Assembly (NCBI GenBank): GCA_039933785.1
Contig: JBDTNL010000018.1
Location: 1-58,788, forward strand
Direction: 5' to 3'
Source: JBDTNL01 sp039933785
GTDB taxonomy: Bacteria > Acidobacteriota > Thermoanaerobaculia > Multivoradales > JAGPDF01
Length of the DNA: 58,788 bases
The translations under genes were made by a program, and so were the position numbers. Numbering within the stretch: position 1 is the first letter of the stretch; every line of letters begins with the position of its first letter. The notes under the pieces are model-generated. The model made no database searches and had not been told where the DNA came from. It saw only the letters and a program-made list of their open reading frames with translations. Positions 49,015 to 58,788 of this stretch are shown in pieces.

Positions 49015-51081
49015 TCAGCCCCCCGCAAACTGTTCGTAGCGGCTCCGCAGGCGCGGCTCGATCCGCAGACGCAAGGCCCGTAGGGCCGGCTCACCGATCC
49101 GCGGCAGCAGTTCTCGGGCATCGGCGCGGGCGCGCTCCAGCCAGTCCCGATCGCCCACCAGGTCGGCGACGCGGAACGCGGGCAGTCCCGCCTGCCGAGT
49201 GCCCAAGAGATCCCCCGGACCGCGAATCTGCAGGTCGGCCTCGGCGATTTGAAACCCGTCGGTGGTCGAGGCAAAGACCTCGAGCCGCTTGCGCCCCTCC
49301 CCCGACAGCTTCCCGTGCAGCGCGATGCAGCGTGAGGCGGCGCTGCCGCGCCCGACGCGACCGCGCAACTGATGGAGCTGCGCGAGCCCGAACCGTTCGG
49401 CGTTCTCGATCACCATCCAGCTCGCGGTGGGCACGTCCACTCCGACCTCGATAACCGTCGTCGCGATCAACAGGCGGAGCTTCCCGGACGTGAAGTCCCG
49501 CATGATGGCCTCCCGCTCGGGCGCCTTCAGACGGCCGTGCAGAATCGCGCTGGGGAACTCGCTCAGGTACCCTCGCACCTTCTCTCCCATCGCTTCGACC
49601 GAAGCCGCGTCGACTTGCTCGCTCTCCTCGATGAGCGGGAAGACCACGTAGGCCTGGGCCCCGTTGGCGACTTCTTCGCGCAAGCGCTGATAGACCGCGC
49701 GCCGCTGTCCGATGGGCTGCACCTCGGTGGCGATCGGCGTGCGGCCTGGGGGCAGCTCGTCGAGCACCGAGGACTCGAGGTCGCCGTACGCGGTCAACGC
49801 CAAGGAGCGCGGGATGGGAGTCGCGGTCATCACCAGAACGTCCGGGTGATCGCCCTTGCGCTGCAGGAGCTGGCGTTGGAGGACTCCGAAGCGGTGCTGC
49901 TCGTCGATCACGGCGAGACCGAGCCGGCGGAACTCGACGCCCTCTTGAATGAGCGCGTGCGTGCCGACGGCCAAGTGCACCTCGCCGCGCGCCAACAGCT
50001 TGCGATCGGCGCTGCCTCGCCCCGCGGCGCCGCTCAGCAGCACCAATCGATAGCGCTGCCCGAGTAGTCGCTGAAGACTGGCGAAGTGCTGCTCCGCCAG
50101 AAGCTCAGTGGGCGCCATGAACGCCGCCTGCAGACCGCTCTCGATGGCGAGCACGATGGCGAGCGCCGCGACGATCGTCTTGCCGCTGCCGACGTCACCC
50201 TGGAGGAGGCGGAGCATCGGATAGGGCGAGGAAAGGTCGGCTGCGATCTCCTTGAGGACGCGTTTCTGCGCCGCGGTGAGCTTGAACGGCAGCACTTCGC
50301 GCGCCACGGCGCGAACCGAGTCGTCGATGCGATAGGCATGCTCCTTCTTCACCTTGACCTCGCGCTGGCGCAGCAGGGCGAGCTCGAGCTGCAGCTCCAG
50401 AAGCTCGCCATAGATCAGGCGCAGGTGGCTCGGGCTGCGGCGGCTGTTGAGCAACTCGAGGTCCTCGTCATCTGCCGGGGCGTGCAGGGTGCCGAGAGCG
50501 CGGTGCAGGCGCGGTAGCGCGTATCGTCGCAGGATCTCTTCGGGCAGTGGATCGGGAGCGTGTGCCGCGAGGTCGAGCTCGGTCAGGACTTGGTTGAGGA
50601 TCCGGCGCAGGATCGCCGGCCCCAGCCGACCGGCCGCTGGGTAGATCGGCACGATGCGGGCGCCGTGGATGGCTTCCTCGGCGCGCTCGCAGGTGGGGTT
50701 CAACATCTCGAGGCCGCTCTTGCCGAGGCGAACTTCGCCATGCAACAGATACTCCTGATCGGCCAGGACTTGGGTCGTCAGGTAGGGGCGGTTAAACCAG
50801 GTCACCGCCACGGATACCCCCGCGCCGACGAGCACACCGTGCACGATCGAGAGGCTGCGCCGGCGGGTGCGGATCAGGCGTAGATCCTGAATCCGCGCCC
50901 GGACGGTCCACAGACCGGGAGAGTTCACCTCCGACAGCGGTTGAATAGCTCGCCGATCTTCGTAACGGAATGGCAGGTGATACAGGAGATCGCCGACGGT
51001 TTCGTAGCCGGCCGCGGACAGCGCTTGGGCGCGGCCGGGGCCAACGCCTTTCACGTACTGGAGGGGAGTTGCGAGATCCAT
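49015..51081 (-). CDS. recG: ATP-dependent DNA helicase RecG
   Basis: 688 residues, the family norm. An N-terminal wedge/OB domain (about 1-230, with YVKGVGPGRAQALSAAGYETVGDLLYHLPFRYEDRR-type start) precedes the helicase core: Walker A LQGDVGSGKTIVAALA, DEQHRFGVLQR (DExH), motif III VMTATPIPRSL, and the C-terminal LIATTVIEVGVDVP and QLRGRVGRG. The TRG segment closes with GDLLGTRQAGLP. RecG remodels stalled replication forks and Holliday junctions. ATG 51081 gives the usual MDLATPLQYVKG start. Confidence 0.96.
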   Translation of the reverse strand: MDLATPLQYVKGVGPGRAQALSAAGYETVGDLLYHLPFRYEDRRAIQPLSEVNSPGLWTVRARIQDLRLIRTRRRSLSIVHGVLVGAGVSVAVTWFNRPYLTTQVLADQEYLLHGEVRLGKSGLEMLNPTCERAEEAIHGARIVPIYPAAGRLGPAILRRILNQVLTELDLAAHAPDPLPEEILRRYALPRLHRALGTLHAPADDEDLELLNSRRSPSHLRLIYGELLELQLELALLRQREVKVKKEHAYRIDDSVRAVAREVLPFKLTAAQKRVLKEIAADLSSPYPMLRLLQGDVGSGKTIVAALAIVLAIESGLQAAFMAPTELLAEQHFASLQRLLGQRYRLVLLSGAAGRGSADRKLLARGEVHLAVGTHALIQEGVEFRRLGLAVIDEQHRFGVLQRQLLQRKGDHPDVLVMTATPIPRSLALTAYGDLESSVLDELPPGRTPIATEVQPIGQRRAVYQRLREEVANGAQAYVVFPLIEESEQVDAASVEAMGEKVRGYLSEFPSAILHGRLKAPEREAIMRDFTSGKLRLLIATTVIEVGVDVPTASWMVIENAERFGLAQLHQLRGRVGRGSAASRCIALHGKLSGEGRKRLEVFASTTDGFQIAEADLQIRGPGDLLGTRQAGLPAFRVADLVGDRDWLERARADARELLPRIGEPALRALRLRIEPRLRSRYEQFAGG

Positions 51082-51133
51082 GTCGTCGAGCGAAGCGCCG
51101 CGAACAGCGGCTTGCGCGGTCGTGAAACGCGAG

Positions 51134-51940
51134 CTACGCCAGCTGGAACGTCGTCTCGATCACTCCAAAACGTACTTCGTCGCCCTGCTTGATCTCGACC
51201 GGCACGCCGGTCTCGATGCGGACGTTGTTGACGAAGGTGCCGTTCATGGTGCCGATTTCTTCGGCGACGAAGAACCGTGAGCCGCGGCGATAGACCTTGG
51301 CGTGGCGGCGGCTGATCGAACGTTGCCCGTCGACCGGGGTAAGGTCGATGTCGGGGTGAATTCCGGTGACCGGGTCCTTGCGACCGATGGTGGTCTCCGA
51401 GGTGTTAGCGAGGAAGAATTCCATTCCTGACTTGGTGTGCAGGAGGCGTTGCGGACCCGTACCCTCACCGGCCGTGGCGCTGGGCGTCGGCATCTCCGGG
51501 GCGCCTTCGCCGGATAGATTGCCGGCCGCGTCACGCAGGAGCTGGTCGGTCTCGCGGAGACGGCGGGAGAGCTTGCGCATCATCCGCACCGCGATCTCCG
51601 GATTGGTGCGCAGCATCTGGTCGAAGGTCGAGCCGTTGATCTGGAGCAGCTTGGTGTCGATGAGCGACCGCGCCGACGCGGTGCGGGGCAGCTCTTCCAG
51701 AATCGACATCTCACCGAAGAAGTCGCCCTTCTCGAGCACCGCGACCTGGCGCTCGTCTTCGTCGTGATCGTGCACGCGCTTCAGGATCTCGACCCGGCCG
51801 TCCTGCACGATGTACATCTCGGTACCGAGGTCGCCCTCCTTGAAGACGTAGTCGCCACGCGGCACTTCGATGGTGAAGTTGCCGGTGGGCTTCTCCGGTT
51901 TCCTCGGGCCGCCGGTGGTCTTGAATACGGGTTTGCTCAT
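51134..51940 (-). CDS. Cyclic-nucleotide-binding and FHA domain protein
   Basis: 268 residues, cytoplasmic. A cNMP-binding domain (about 20-130) keeps the canonical phosphate cassette FGEMSILEELPRTASA, so ligand binding is plausible. A helical linker (RMMRKLSRRLRETDQLL) leads to an FHA domain (about 170-262) with intact TTIGRKD, SISRRHAKV and MNGTFVNN, so phosphothreonine binding is likely. It could join cyclic-nucleotide signals to the PknB-like kinase at 25089; this is inferred. ATG 51940 overlaps the LD-carboxypeptidase stop (ATGA); the frame is open to 52036. Confidence 0.88.
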   Translation of the reverse strand: MSKPVFKTTGGPRKPEKPTGNFTIEVPRGDYVFKEGDLGTEMYIVQDGRVEILKRVHDHDEDERQVAVLEKGDFFGEMSILEELPRTASARSLIDTKLLQINGSTFDQMLRTNPEIAVRMMRKLSRRLRETDQLLRDAAGNLSGEGAPEMPTPSATAGEGTGPQRLLHTKSGMEFFLANTSETTIGRKDPVTGIHPDIDLTPVDGQRSISRRHAKVYRRGSRFFVAEEIGTMNGTFVNNVRIETGVPVEIKQGDEVRFGVIETTFQLA

Positions 51941-52851
51941 CGCAGGGCCAGCTCCTGAGTCGCTGAGTCGAGCAGTACTCGCCGTCCGAGCGGCAAGGTC
52001 CAGTTCGGCGAATCGTGACCCATCGGCAGGCCCCACGCGACCGGGCCGTGGAGGCTCGCTGCGTGGTCACGCAAGCACTCCACCGCGGGCATCGAATCCG
52101 GAGATATCGCGGTGTCTGCGCCGCGTACCGGACAGCTGCCCATCACCATGCCGCGCACGGCGGAGAGCGTACCCGACAGGTTCAGGTGGGTCAACATCCG
52201 GTCGATGCGATACAGCGGTTCGTTGGTGTCTTCCCAAGCGAGGATGGCTCCCTCGCCGTCGAGCCCGTACGGCGTTCCGATCGTGGAAACGAGCAGGCTG
52301 AGACAGCCCCCCAATAGCACACCCTCGGCGCTCCCGGGCGCCAGGAAACCCGCCACAGGAAGCGTCGGGAGCGGATCGGCGCGCAGGGCCGCTTGCAGAG
52401 ACGCGACTTCCTCTGCCGACAACCCGCGCGCGAGATCGGCCGCGATCATCGGGCCGTGTAGAGCGACCAGCCCGAGCCTCGCGACGACGCCGAGCAGGAA
52501 CGGTGTCAAGTCCGAATACCCGACGTAGAAGCGCGGCGTCTCCGCCAAAAGAGACCAGTCGATGCGCGGCAGAATTCGCAGGAGTCCGTGACCGCCGCGA
52601 GCGAAGAAGATGGCGCGCAGATCCGCGTCCGCGGCCAGGGCATGGAACCCATCCAGGCGCTCGTTGTCCGAGCCCGCGAAGAGGCCGGCGTGCGATCGGA
52701 TGTTGGAGCCCAGGACGGGCTCGTAGCCGAGTGCGCGAAGGGCCGTGAGGCCGCTCTGCAGCCGGTCCTCGCGAACCGGCCCGGAGAGCGCGGCGACGCC
52801 GACTCGATCGCCCGGACGGACGGCGGGAGGGAATTCAGCGGGCGAAATCAT
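51937..52851 (-). CDS. LD-carboxypeptidase (S66 family)
   Basis: 304 residues. The S66 fold has a nucleophile region FVGYSDLTPFL-like (here YVGYSDLTPF with Ser), ARGGHGLLRILPRID, LLGGCLSLLVSTIGTPYG and the catalytic Glu/His segment with AILAWEDTNEPLYRIDRMLTHL and GLPMGHDSPN. The family (LdcA) trims the terminal D-Ala from muropeptide tetrapeptides during cell-wall recycling. No signal peptide is present, matching a cytoplasmic recycling enzyme. ATG 52851 is preferred to the TTG one codon upstream. Confidence 0.93.
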   Translation of the reverse strand: MISPAEFPPAVRPGDRVGVAALSGPVREDRLQSGLTALRALGYEPVLGSNIRSHAGLFAGSDNERLDGFHALAADADLRAIFFARGGHGLLRILPRIDWSLLAETPRFYVGYSDLTPFLLGVVARLGLVALHGPMIAADLARGLSAEEVASLQAALRADPLPTLPVAGFLAPGSAEGVLLGGCLSLLVSTIGTPYGLDGEGAILAWEDTNEPLYRIDRMLTHLNLSGTLSAVRGMVMGSCPVRGADTAISPDSMPAVECLRDHAASLHGPVAWGLPMGHDSPNWTLPLGRRVLLDSATQELALR

Positions 52852-52889
52852 CAAGGCTGGATCGGCGTTTCAGGGCGCGAATGAATAGC

Positions 52890-53298
<409 letters not shown>

Positions 53299-53306
53299 AC
53301 CCGGCG

Positions 53307-53750
53307 TCATTCTACCTCGCCGCGAAACCAGCGCTCCCAGAACTTGATGTCCACGGCCTGAGGCGATTCAGCGTCGCGCGTCTTGTCGCTTGGCGGAGTC
53401 GCCCGACGGCGCTTGACGAGGCTGGAGAGCGGCAGATGCCGAACCCCGAGATCTCCGCACCGCCGCGCGAGCTCGCGGTCGTTGGTGAGGAGCTGCCAGT
53501 CCTGAGGCCGTTCGGAGACCACGCGCAGGAGCACGGCGTCGCCGCTGTCCCGGCCACTCCAGCGCACTTCGAGGGCGCCGTATCGATCGGCCAGGTCGGT
53601 TTGGGGTGGGCCATCGAAGACCAAGACCATGCGGTCGCTGCGGCCCCGCGCCCAGGGCTGCAGCCAGGCGAGGACGGCGGTCGCGTTGCGCGCACCGCCT
53701 CGCCCACCGAGCATGCCGCCGAGATTGCTGCCGTCGATGGCAATCGGCAT
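53307..53750 (-). CDS. YacP-like NYN domain protein
   Basis: A 147-residue PIN/NYN-fold protein, probably an RNA endonuclease related to Bacillus Rae1/YacP. The acidic metal-site residues are visible: IDGSNLGG at the N-terminus, VFDGPPQTD, SGDAVLL and LTNDRELARRC. The basic KRRR segment and a short C-terminal amphipathic helix (FWERWFRGEVE) follow. It lies between the J-like protein gene and rnpB; the last codons contain a TAGAAT (53309-53314) that could serve as the rnpB -10. Confidence 0.82.
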   Translation of the reverse strand: MPIAIDGSNLGGMLGGRGGARNATAVLAWLQPWARGRSDRMVLVFDGPPQTDLADRYGALEVRWSGRDSGDAVLLRVVSERPQDWQLLTNDRELARRCGDLGVRHLPLSSLVKRRRATPPSDKTRDAESPQAVDIKFWERWFRGEVE

Positions 53751-53764
53751 GCAGGTGGACCGAC

Positions 53765-55177
53765 TCAGCGCTGCGACTTCTTGCCGGCGCGCACTCGCTT
53801 CATGAAGGTCTCGACCGGAATGCCCTGCAGCGAGGCCAGGCGGCCGAGGCCCTCTGCCGCCGCCACCTGCTCGGGCTCGCGGTCACAGACCAGAAGGTAT
53901 TCCTGCGCCGCAGAGTCGAGGTCACCCTTCCTCTCCAGCGCATGTGCGAGGAGGAGATGCAGCGGGAGATCGTTGGGCTTGAGTCTAAGGCCCGACCTGG
54001 CGCTGTCGAGGGCCTGCTGGACCCAGTGATCGTTGCGCAGTTGCGCGTGTCCCAGGAGCAGGTAGTACTCGGGCTGCGGGTCGAGGACCACCGCCTGGCG
54101 CATGAGCTCGACCGCGAAGTGAAAATCTTCCGAGGCCACGAGGTCGCGGGAGCGCTCGTAGGAGCGCCGAGCGTGTTCCTTGCGCTCGATGGCCCGCTCC
54201 TCCGCCCCTTTCTGACCAATACCGAGCCCCATCTCCAGGTTGTACTGAGAACGCCGGCGCGGATCGTTGAGCGTGAGATACGCGCGCGCGGCGCGCTCGA
54301 AGAGCAGGTCCAGGGCGACCTCTCGGCCGATCAGCGACAGATGCTCAGCATGACTGGGGTGGACGAGGCGCGCGAGCTCGGTGTAGGACCGATGCACTTG
54401 GTCGTCGCTGGCATCGACAGGAATGTCGAGCAGCTCGTAGTGCGTCATGCCGCCGCACTGGGCCAGGAGTTGCGCCACGCGCACGCGGTGCGGCGTCGCC
54501 TCGAGCGCCACGGGACTGCTGAGCAGATCCGCCGCGATACGCTCGGAGAACCGCTCCAGCAGCTGCGGCGGCAGCAGATCGCCGTCGCCGAGCGCGGCAA
54601 GGCCGCCGGTCTCGGCGGGGAGGATGAGCTCGATGGCGCGCAAGCGGCTGAGCCGCGCCACGGTCGAGCGGCGATCCATGGTGCCCTGGTAGAGGATGTC
54701 GCCGAGGGCCGCCGCATGCTCGAGACGCGAGAGCAGGAAGGCATCCTCGGGTTCCAACGCGGGAAATCGGGTCGCGTTCGTGCCACCCGGGCGGGCGACG
54801 ATTCTGCCGCGCTCGCCGCCCAAGAATTCGACCAGCTCCTCTTCCGTGCGGCCCCGGGTGAAGGCCTCCATGATCAGGCGGGCGGTCGGAAGCGGCCCGA
54901 CGAGTCTCGCTTCGGCATGTGGCGGATCCACCGGGCGGACCGCGGCCGGGCTCCAACTCGACATGACCTCGAGAACCCGAGCGAGGCCGCCGCCGAGCCC
55001 GTTGAACGCCGGCGCCAAGGGTTCGTCTGGGGGTACGAAAAGCTCGCCGGCGCGGAAAAGCAACTGCTGAGAGCCGCCCGGGAAAGTGACCTCCAGGCCG
55101 GCGGTAGCGCGGGACAGGTAGAAGCCGCGGACTCCGTCGAGGACCTTCCGGGCGATGGGGCGTTCGGTGGTTTGCAT
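53765..55177 (-). CDS. DUF4388-like / J-like / TPR protein lacking the HPD motif
   Basis: 470 residues. The N-terminus resembles DUF4388 (GFYLSRATAGLEVTFPGGSQQLLFRAGELFVPP). A winged-helix-like middle follows (about 95-235). Residues 244-313 match a J domain (THYELLDIPVDASDDQVHRSY and AARAYLTLNDPRRRSQYN), but the HPD triplet needed to stimulate DnaK is HPS at 273-275. The last 140 residues are TPRs. It is therefore unlikely to be an active DnaK co-chaperone and is better seen as a scaffold or adaptor. DUF4388 proteins are frequent in deltaproteobacterial-like and acidobacterial signalling. Confidence 0.82.
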   Translation of the reverse strand: MQTTERPIARKVLDGVRGFYLSRATAGLEVTFPGGSQQLLFRAGELFVPPDEPLAPAFNGLGGGLARVLEVMSSWSPAAVRPVDPPHAEARLVGPLPTARLIMEAFTRGRTEEELVEFLGGERGRIVARPGGTNATRFPALEPEDAFLLSRLEHAAALGDILYQGTMDRRSTVARLSRLRAIELILPAETGGLAALGDGDLLPPQLLERFSERIAADLLSSPVALEATPHRVRVAQLLAQCGGMTHYELLDIPVDASDDQVHRSYTELARLVHPSHAEHLSLIGREVALDLLFERAARAYLTLNDPRRRSQYNLEMGLGIGQKGAEERAIERKEHARRSYERSRDLVASEDFHFAVELMRQAVVLDPQPEYYLLLGHAQLRNDHWVQQALDSARSGLRLKPNDLPLHLLLAHALERKGDLDSAAQEYLLVCDREPEQVAAAEGLGRLASLQGIPVETFMKRVRAGKKSQR

Positions 55178-55195
55178 GTTTTAAACTGACCAATC

Positions 55196-57019
55196 CTAGC
55201 TCGACTGGACCGTTTTCGTGGAATCGGGCGGATGAACCTGACCGAAAACCGCGTTGCCCAGAGCGCCGCCAAGGACTTCCACGATCTCCTCGCGGCTGGC
55301 GGCTTCGAGCCCCTTCCAGCCGCCGAATCGCTGCACGAGGGCCTTCTTGCGCCGCGGTCCCACACCCCGCAGGTCGTCGAAGCGGCTGCGCAGGGTTCCG
55401 GCATTTCGCCGGTTGCGGTGCCGCGAGACGGCGAATCTGTGGGCTTCGTCCCGTACCTGCTGAACCAGCTGCAACGCCGGGTCATTGCGACGAAGACGCA
55501 TGGGAACCGGCTGCTCGGGACTGTAGATCTCCTCTTCCTGCTTGGCGAGAGAAATCACCGGGGTCTCCTCGACGCCGAGCTCGGTGAGCGCCGCCAGCGC
55601 CGCGTTCAGCTGGCCGCGGCCGCCGTCGATCAGGATCAGGTCCGGCATCTCGCCGACTTCCTCCAGCCGGCGCCGATACCGGCGCTCGACCGCCTGGTGG
55701 ATCGAGGCGAAGTCGTCCTGTCCGGGCATGCCGCGCATATTGAAGCTGCGGTAGTCGCCCTTGCGCATCCGGCCCTCTTCCCACACCACCATCGAAGCCA
55801 CGATCTCGCTGCCCTGGGTGTGCGAGATGTCGAAGCCCTCGATACGCCGCGGCGGCTCGGAGAGCCCGAGGTGGCGGGCCAGCGCCTCGGCTCCGGGATG
55901 CACGGCCAAGCCGCGGAAGCGGCGCCGATGCGCCATCTCGGCGTTGTGCATCGCCAGCTGCACGCGGTCGGCCTTGGCTCCGCGGGACGGCAGGCGGATG
56001 TACACGCGCTCACCTTTCCGTTCGGAGAGCCAGGTCTCTAGCGCCTCACCGCCCTCGATTGGCATGGGGAGATGGATTTCCTTGGGGATGAACATCGTGC
56101 GGTCGTAGAGCTGCGGTAGGACCTCGCTCAGAAGCAGCGCGGGCTCCACCGCCTGCTTGCCCTCCCAGAACAGCTCCCGCCGATCGAGGATCTGCCCCCC
56201 CCGCATGACCAGGACCACCACCGAGGCATTGCCGCCGCGCACGTAGACGCCGAAGATGTCGAGGTCCTCCTCGAGCTCCGAGGACAGCTTCCGCCGCTGG
56301 GAGATTGCGTCCACCTCGGTGATCGCGTCCCGCAGACGCGCCGCCTGCTCGAACTCCAGCGCCTCGGCGGCCTCCTCCATCTCACGTTTCAAGCGCTTGA
56401 CCAGCTGCTCGCCGCGGCCGGAGAGGAAGAGCCTCGCCTGCTCCACCGCCGAGGCGTACGCGGCCTCGGTGGTCAGGCCGTCGACGCAGGGGCCCAGGCA
56501 GCGGTGCATGTCGAAGTACAGGCAGGGCCGCGGCAGCTTGCCGTCGATCTCAATCCGGCAGATGCGCACCCGGAAGAGTTTCTGCACCAGCTTGATCGCC
56601 TTGCGCGCCAGGCCCGCGGGTAGGAAGGGACCGAAGTACTCGGCGCCGTCGTTGCGAATGCGACGGGTGAACACCAGCCGCGGCCAAGGCTCTCGCACGG
56701 TGAGCTTGAGATACGGATACGTCTTGTCGTCGCGGAGTCGGATGTTGTAACGCGGCTTCTTCTGCTTGATCCAGTTGTTCTCCAGCAGCAGCGCTTCGGC
56801 CTCGGAATCGGTGACCACGAAGTCGAGCTCGGCGGCCTCCGCGACCATGACCAGGAGACGCACCTCGAGATCACCTGACAGGTAGTTCAAAACCCGCTTG
56901 CGCAGCGACTTCGCCTTACCGACGTAGAGCGCGCGGCCCTCGGCGTCCTTGAAGATGTAGATTCCGGGCTGATCGGGAAGGGCGCGGACGCGCTCCTCGA
57001 CGTGGGCGATCGCAGGCAT
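55196..57019 (-). CDS. uvrC: Excinuclease ABC subunit C
   Basis: A 607-residue dual-incision nuclease of nucleotide excision repair. The GIY-YIG domain (14-92) begins LPDQPGIYIFKDAEG with YVGKAKSLRKRV. A Cys-rich CLYFDMHRCLGPC segment, the UVR motif (MEEAAEALEFEQAARLRDAI), the RNase H-like domain with LILIDGGRGQLNAA, and tandem helix-hairpin-helix at the C-terminus (LRGVGPRRKKALVQRFGGW) follow. All are complete. It starts 9 bases after the uvrB stop on the same strand. Confidence 0.97.
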   Translation of the reverse strand: MPAIAHVEERVRALPDQPGIYIFKDAEGRALYVGKAKSLRKRVLNYLSGDLEVRLLVMVAEAAELDFVVTDSEAEALLLENNWIKQKKPRYNIRLRDDKTYPYLKLTVREPWPRLVFTRRIRNDGAEYFGPFLPAGLARKAIKLVQKLFRVRICRIEIDGKLPRPCLYFDMHRCLGPCVDGLTTEAAYASAVEQARLFLSGRGEQLVKRLKREMEEAAEALEFEQAARLRDAITEVDAISQRRKLSSELEEDLDIFGVYVRGGNASVVVLVMRGGQILDRRELFWEGKQAVEPALLLSEVLPQLYDRTMFIPKEIHLPMPIEGGEALETWLSERKGERVYIRLPSRGAKADRVQLAMHNAEMAHRRRFRGLAVHPGAEALARHLGLSEPPRRIEGFDISHTQGSEIVASMVVWEEGRMRKGDYRSFNMRGMPGQDDFASIHQAVERRYRRRLEEVGEMPDLILIDGGRGQLNAALAALTELGVEETPVISLAKQEEEIYSPEQPVPMRLRRNDPALQLVQQVRDEAHRFAVSRHRNRRNAGTLRSRFDDLRGVGPRRKKALVQRFGGWKGLEAASREEIVEVLGGALGNAVFGQVHPPDSTKTVQSS

Positions 57020-57028
57020 GGGATCAGG

Positions 57029-58788
<1,760 letters not shown>

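Overview
The window is a gene-dense, high-GC chromosomal segment from a Gram-negative bacterium. It holds 54 protein genes, four tRNAs and RNase P RNA, with no insertion sequence, phage gene, CRISPR array or stretch over 300 bases without a gene. Lipid A synthesis (lpxB, an MsbA-type exporter), many lipoproteins and TPR proteins, Ser/Thr kinase, FHA and cyclic-nucleotide signalling proteins, and secreted metalloproteases suggest Acidobacteriota (perhaps Thermoanaerobaculia-like). That placement is an inference from gene content, not a phylogeny.

Layout. (1) 1-4.2 kb, minus: cNMP/TPR protein, def, cohesin-domain lipoprotein, cysS, yraN, then tRNA-Gly/Cys/Leu behind a promoter of their own. (2) 4.4-8.6 kb, plus: a secreted FecR/DUF6600-type protein, then a compact run of a small membrane protein, acpS, lspA and rluD. 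(3) 8.6-9.5 kb: a bactofilin downstream of tRNA-Gly(CCC), and a small plus-strand gene whose promoter is back to back with the tRNA promoter. (4) 9.5-25.0 kb, minus: a tightly packed run, thrC - serine hydrolase - FHA/AAA+/Fis regulator with degraded active sites - urocanase - 1371-residue NtrY-like kinase - DUF3142-like lipoprotein - HExxH membrane protein - secreted zinc metalloprotease - glutaminyl cyclase. Four of its internal junctions overlap. This is the best candidate here for an undescribed system: an envelope peptide-processing pathway joined to signalling. (5) 25.1-28.6 kb, plus: PknB-like kinase with PEGA-like tail, and a TPR-PDZ protein. (6) 28.6-41.6 kb, minus: a long run from rpsA and an HU/IHF protein through two small membrane proteins, lpxB, the MsbA-like exporter, two DUF374 acyltransferases flanking yicC, gmk, rpoZ, coaBC, family-4 UDG, a SARP-type regulator and a glycosyltransferase. 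(7) 41.7-44.5 kb, plus: bcp, leucine dehydrogenase and a secreted protein, lying between cmk and rpsA. (8) 44.5-58.8 kb, minus: uvrB (cut by the window edge), uvrC, a J-like/TPR protein without the HPD motif, a YacP-like NYN protein, rnpB, LD-carboxypeptidase, cNMP-FHA protein, recG, a membrane protein, an M50 protease, scpA, scpB, rluB and cmk.

Most genes are translationally packed, with ATGA, GTGA or TTGA stop-start overlaps, and GTG/TTG starts are common. Where a Shine-Dalgarno sequence or an overlap decided it, the start given is shorter than the longest open frame. Coordinates of promoters, RNA ends and refined starts were counted by eye and may be off by one or two bases.
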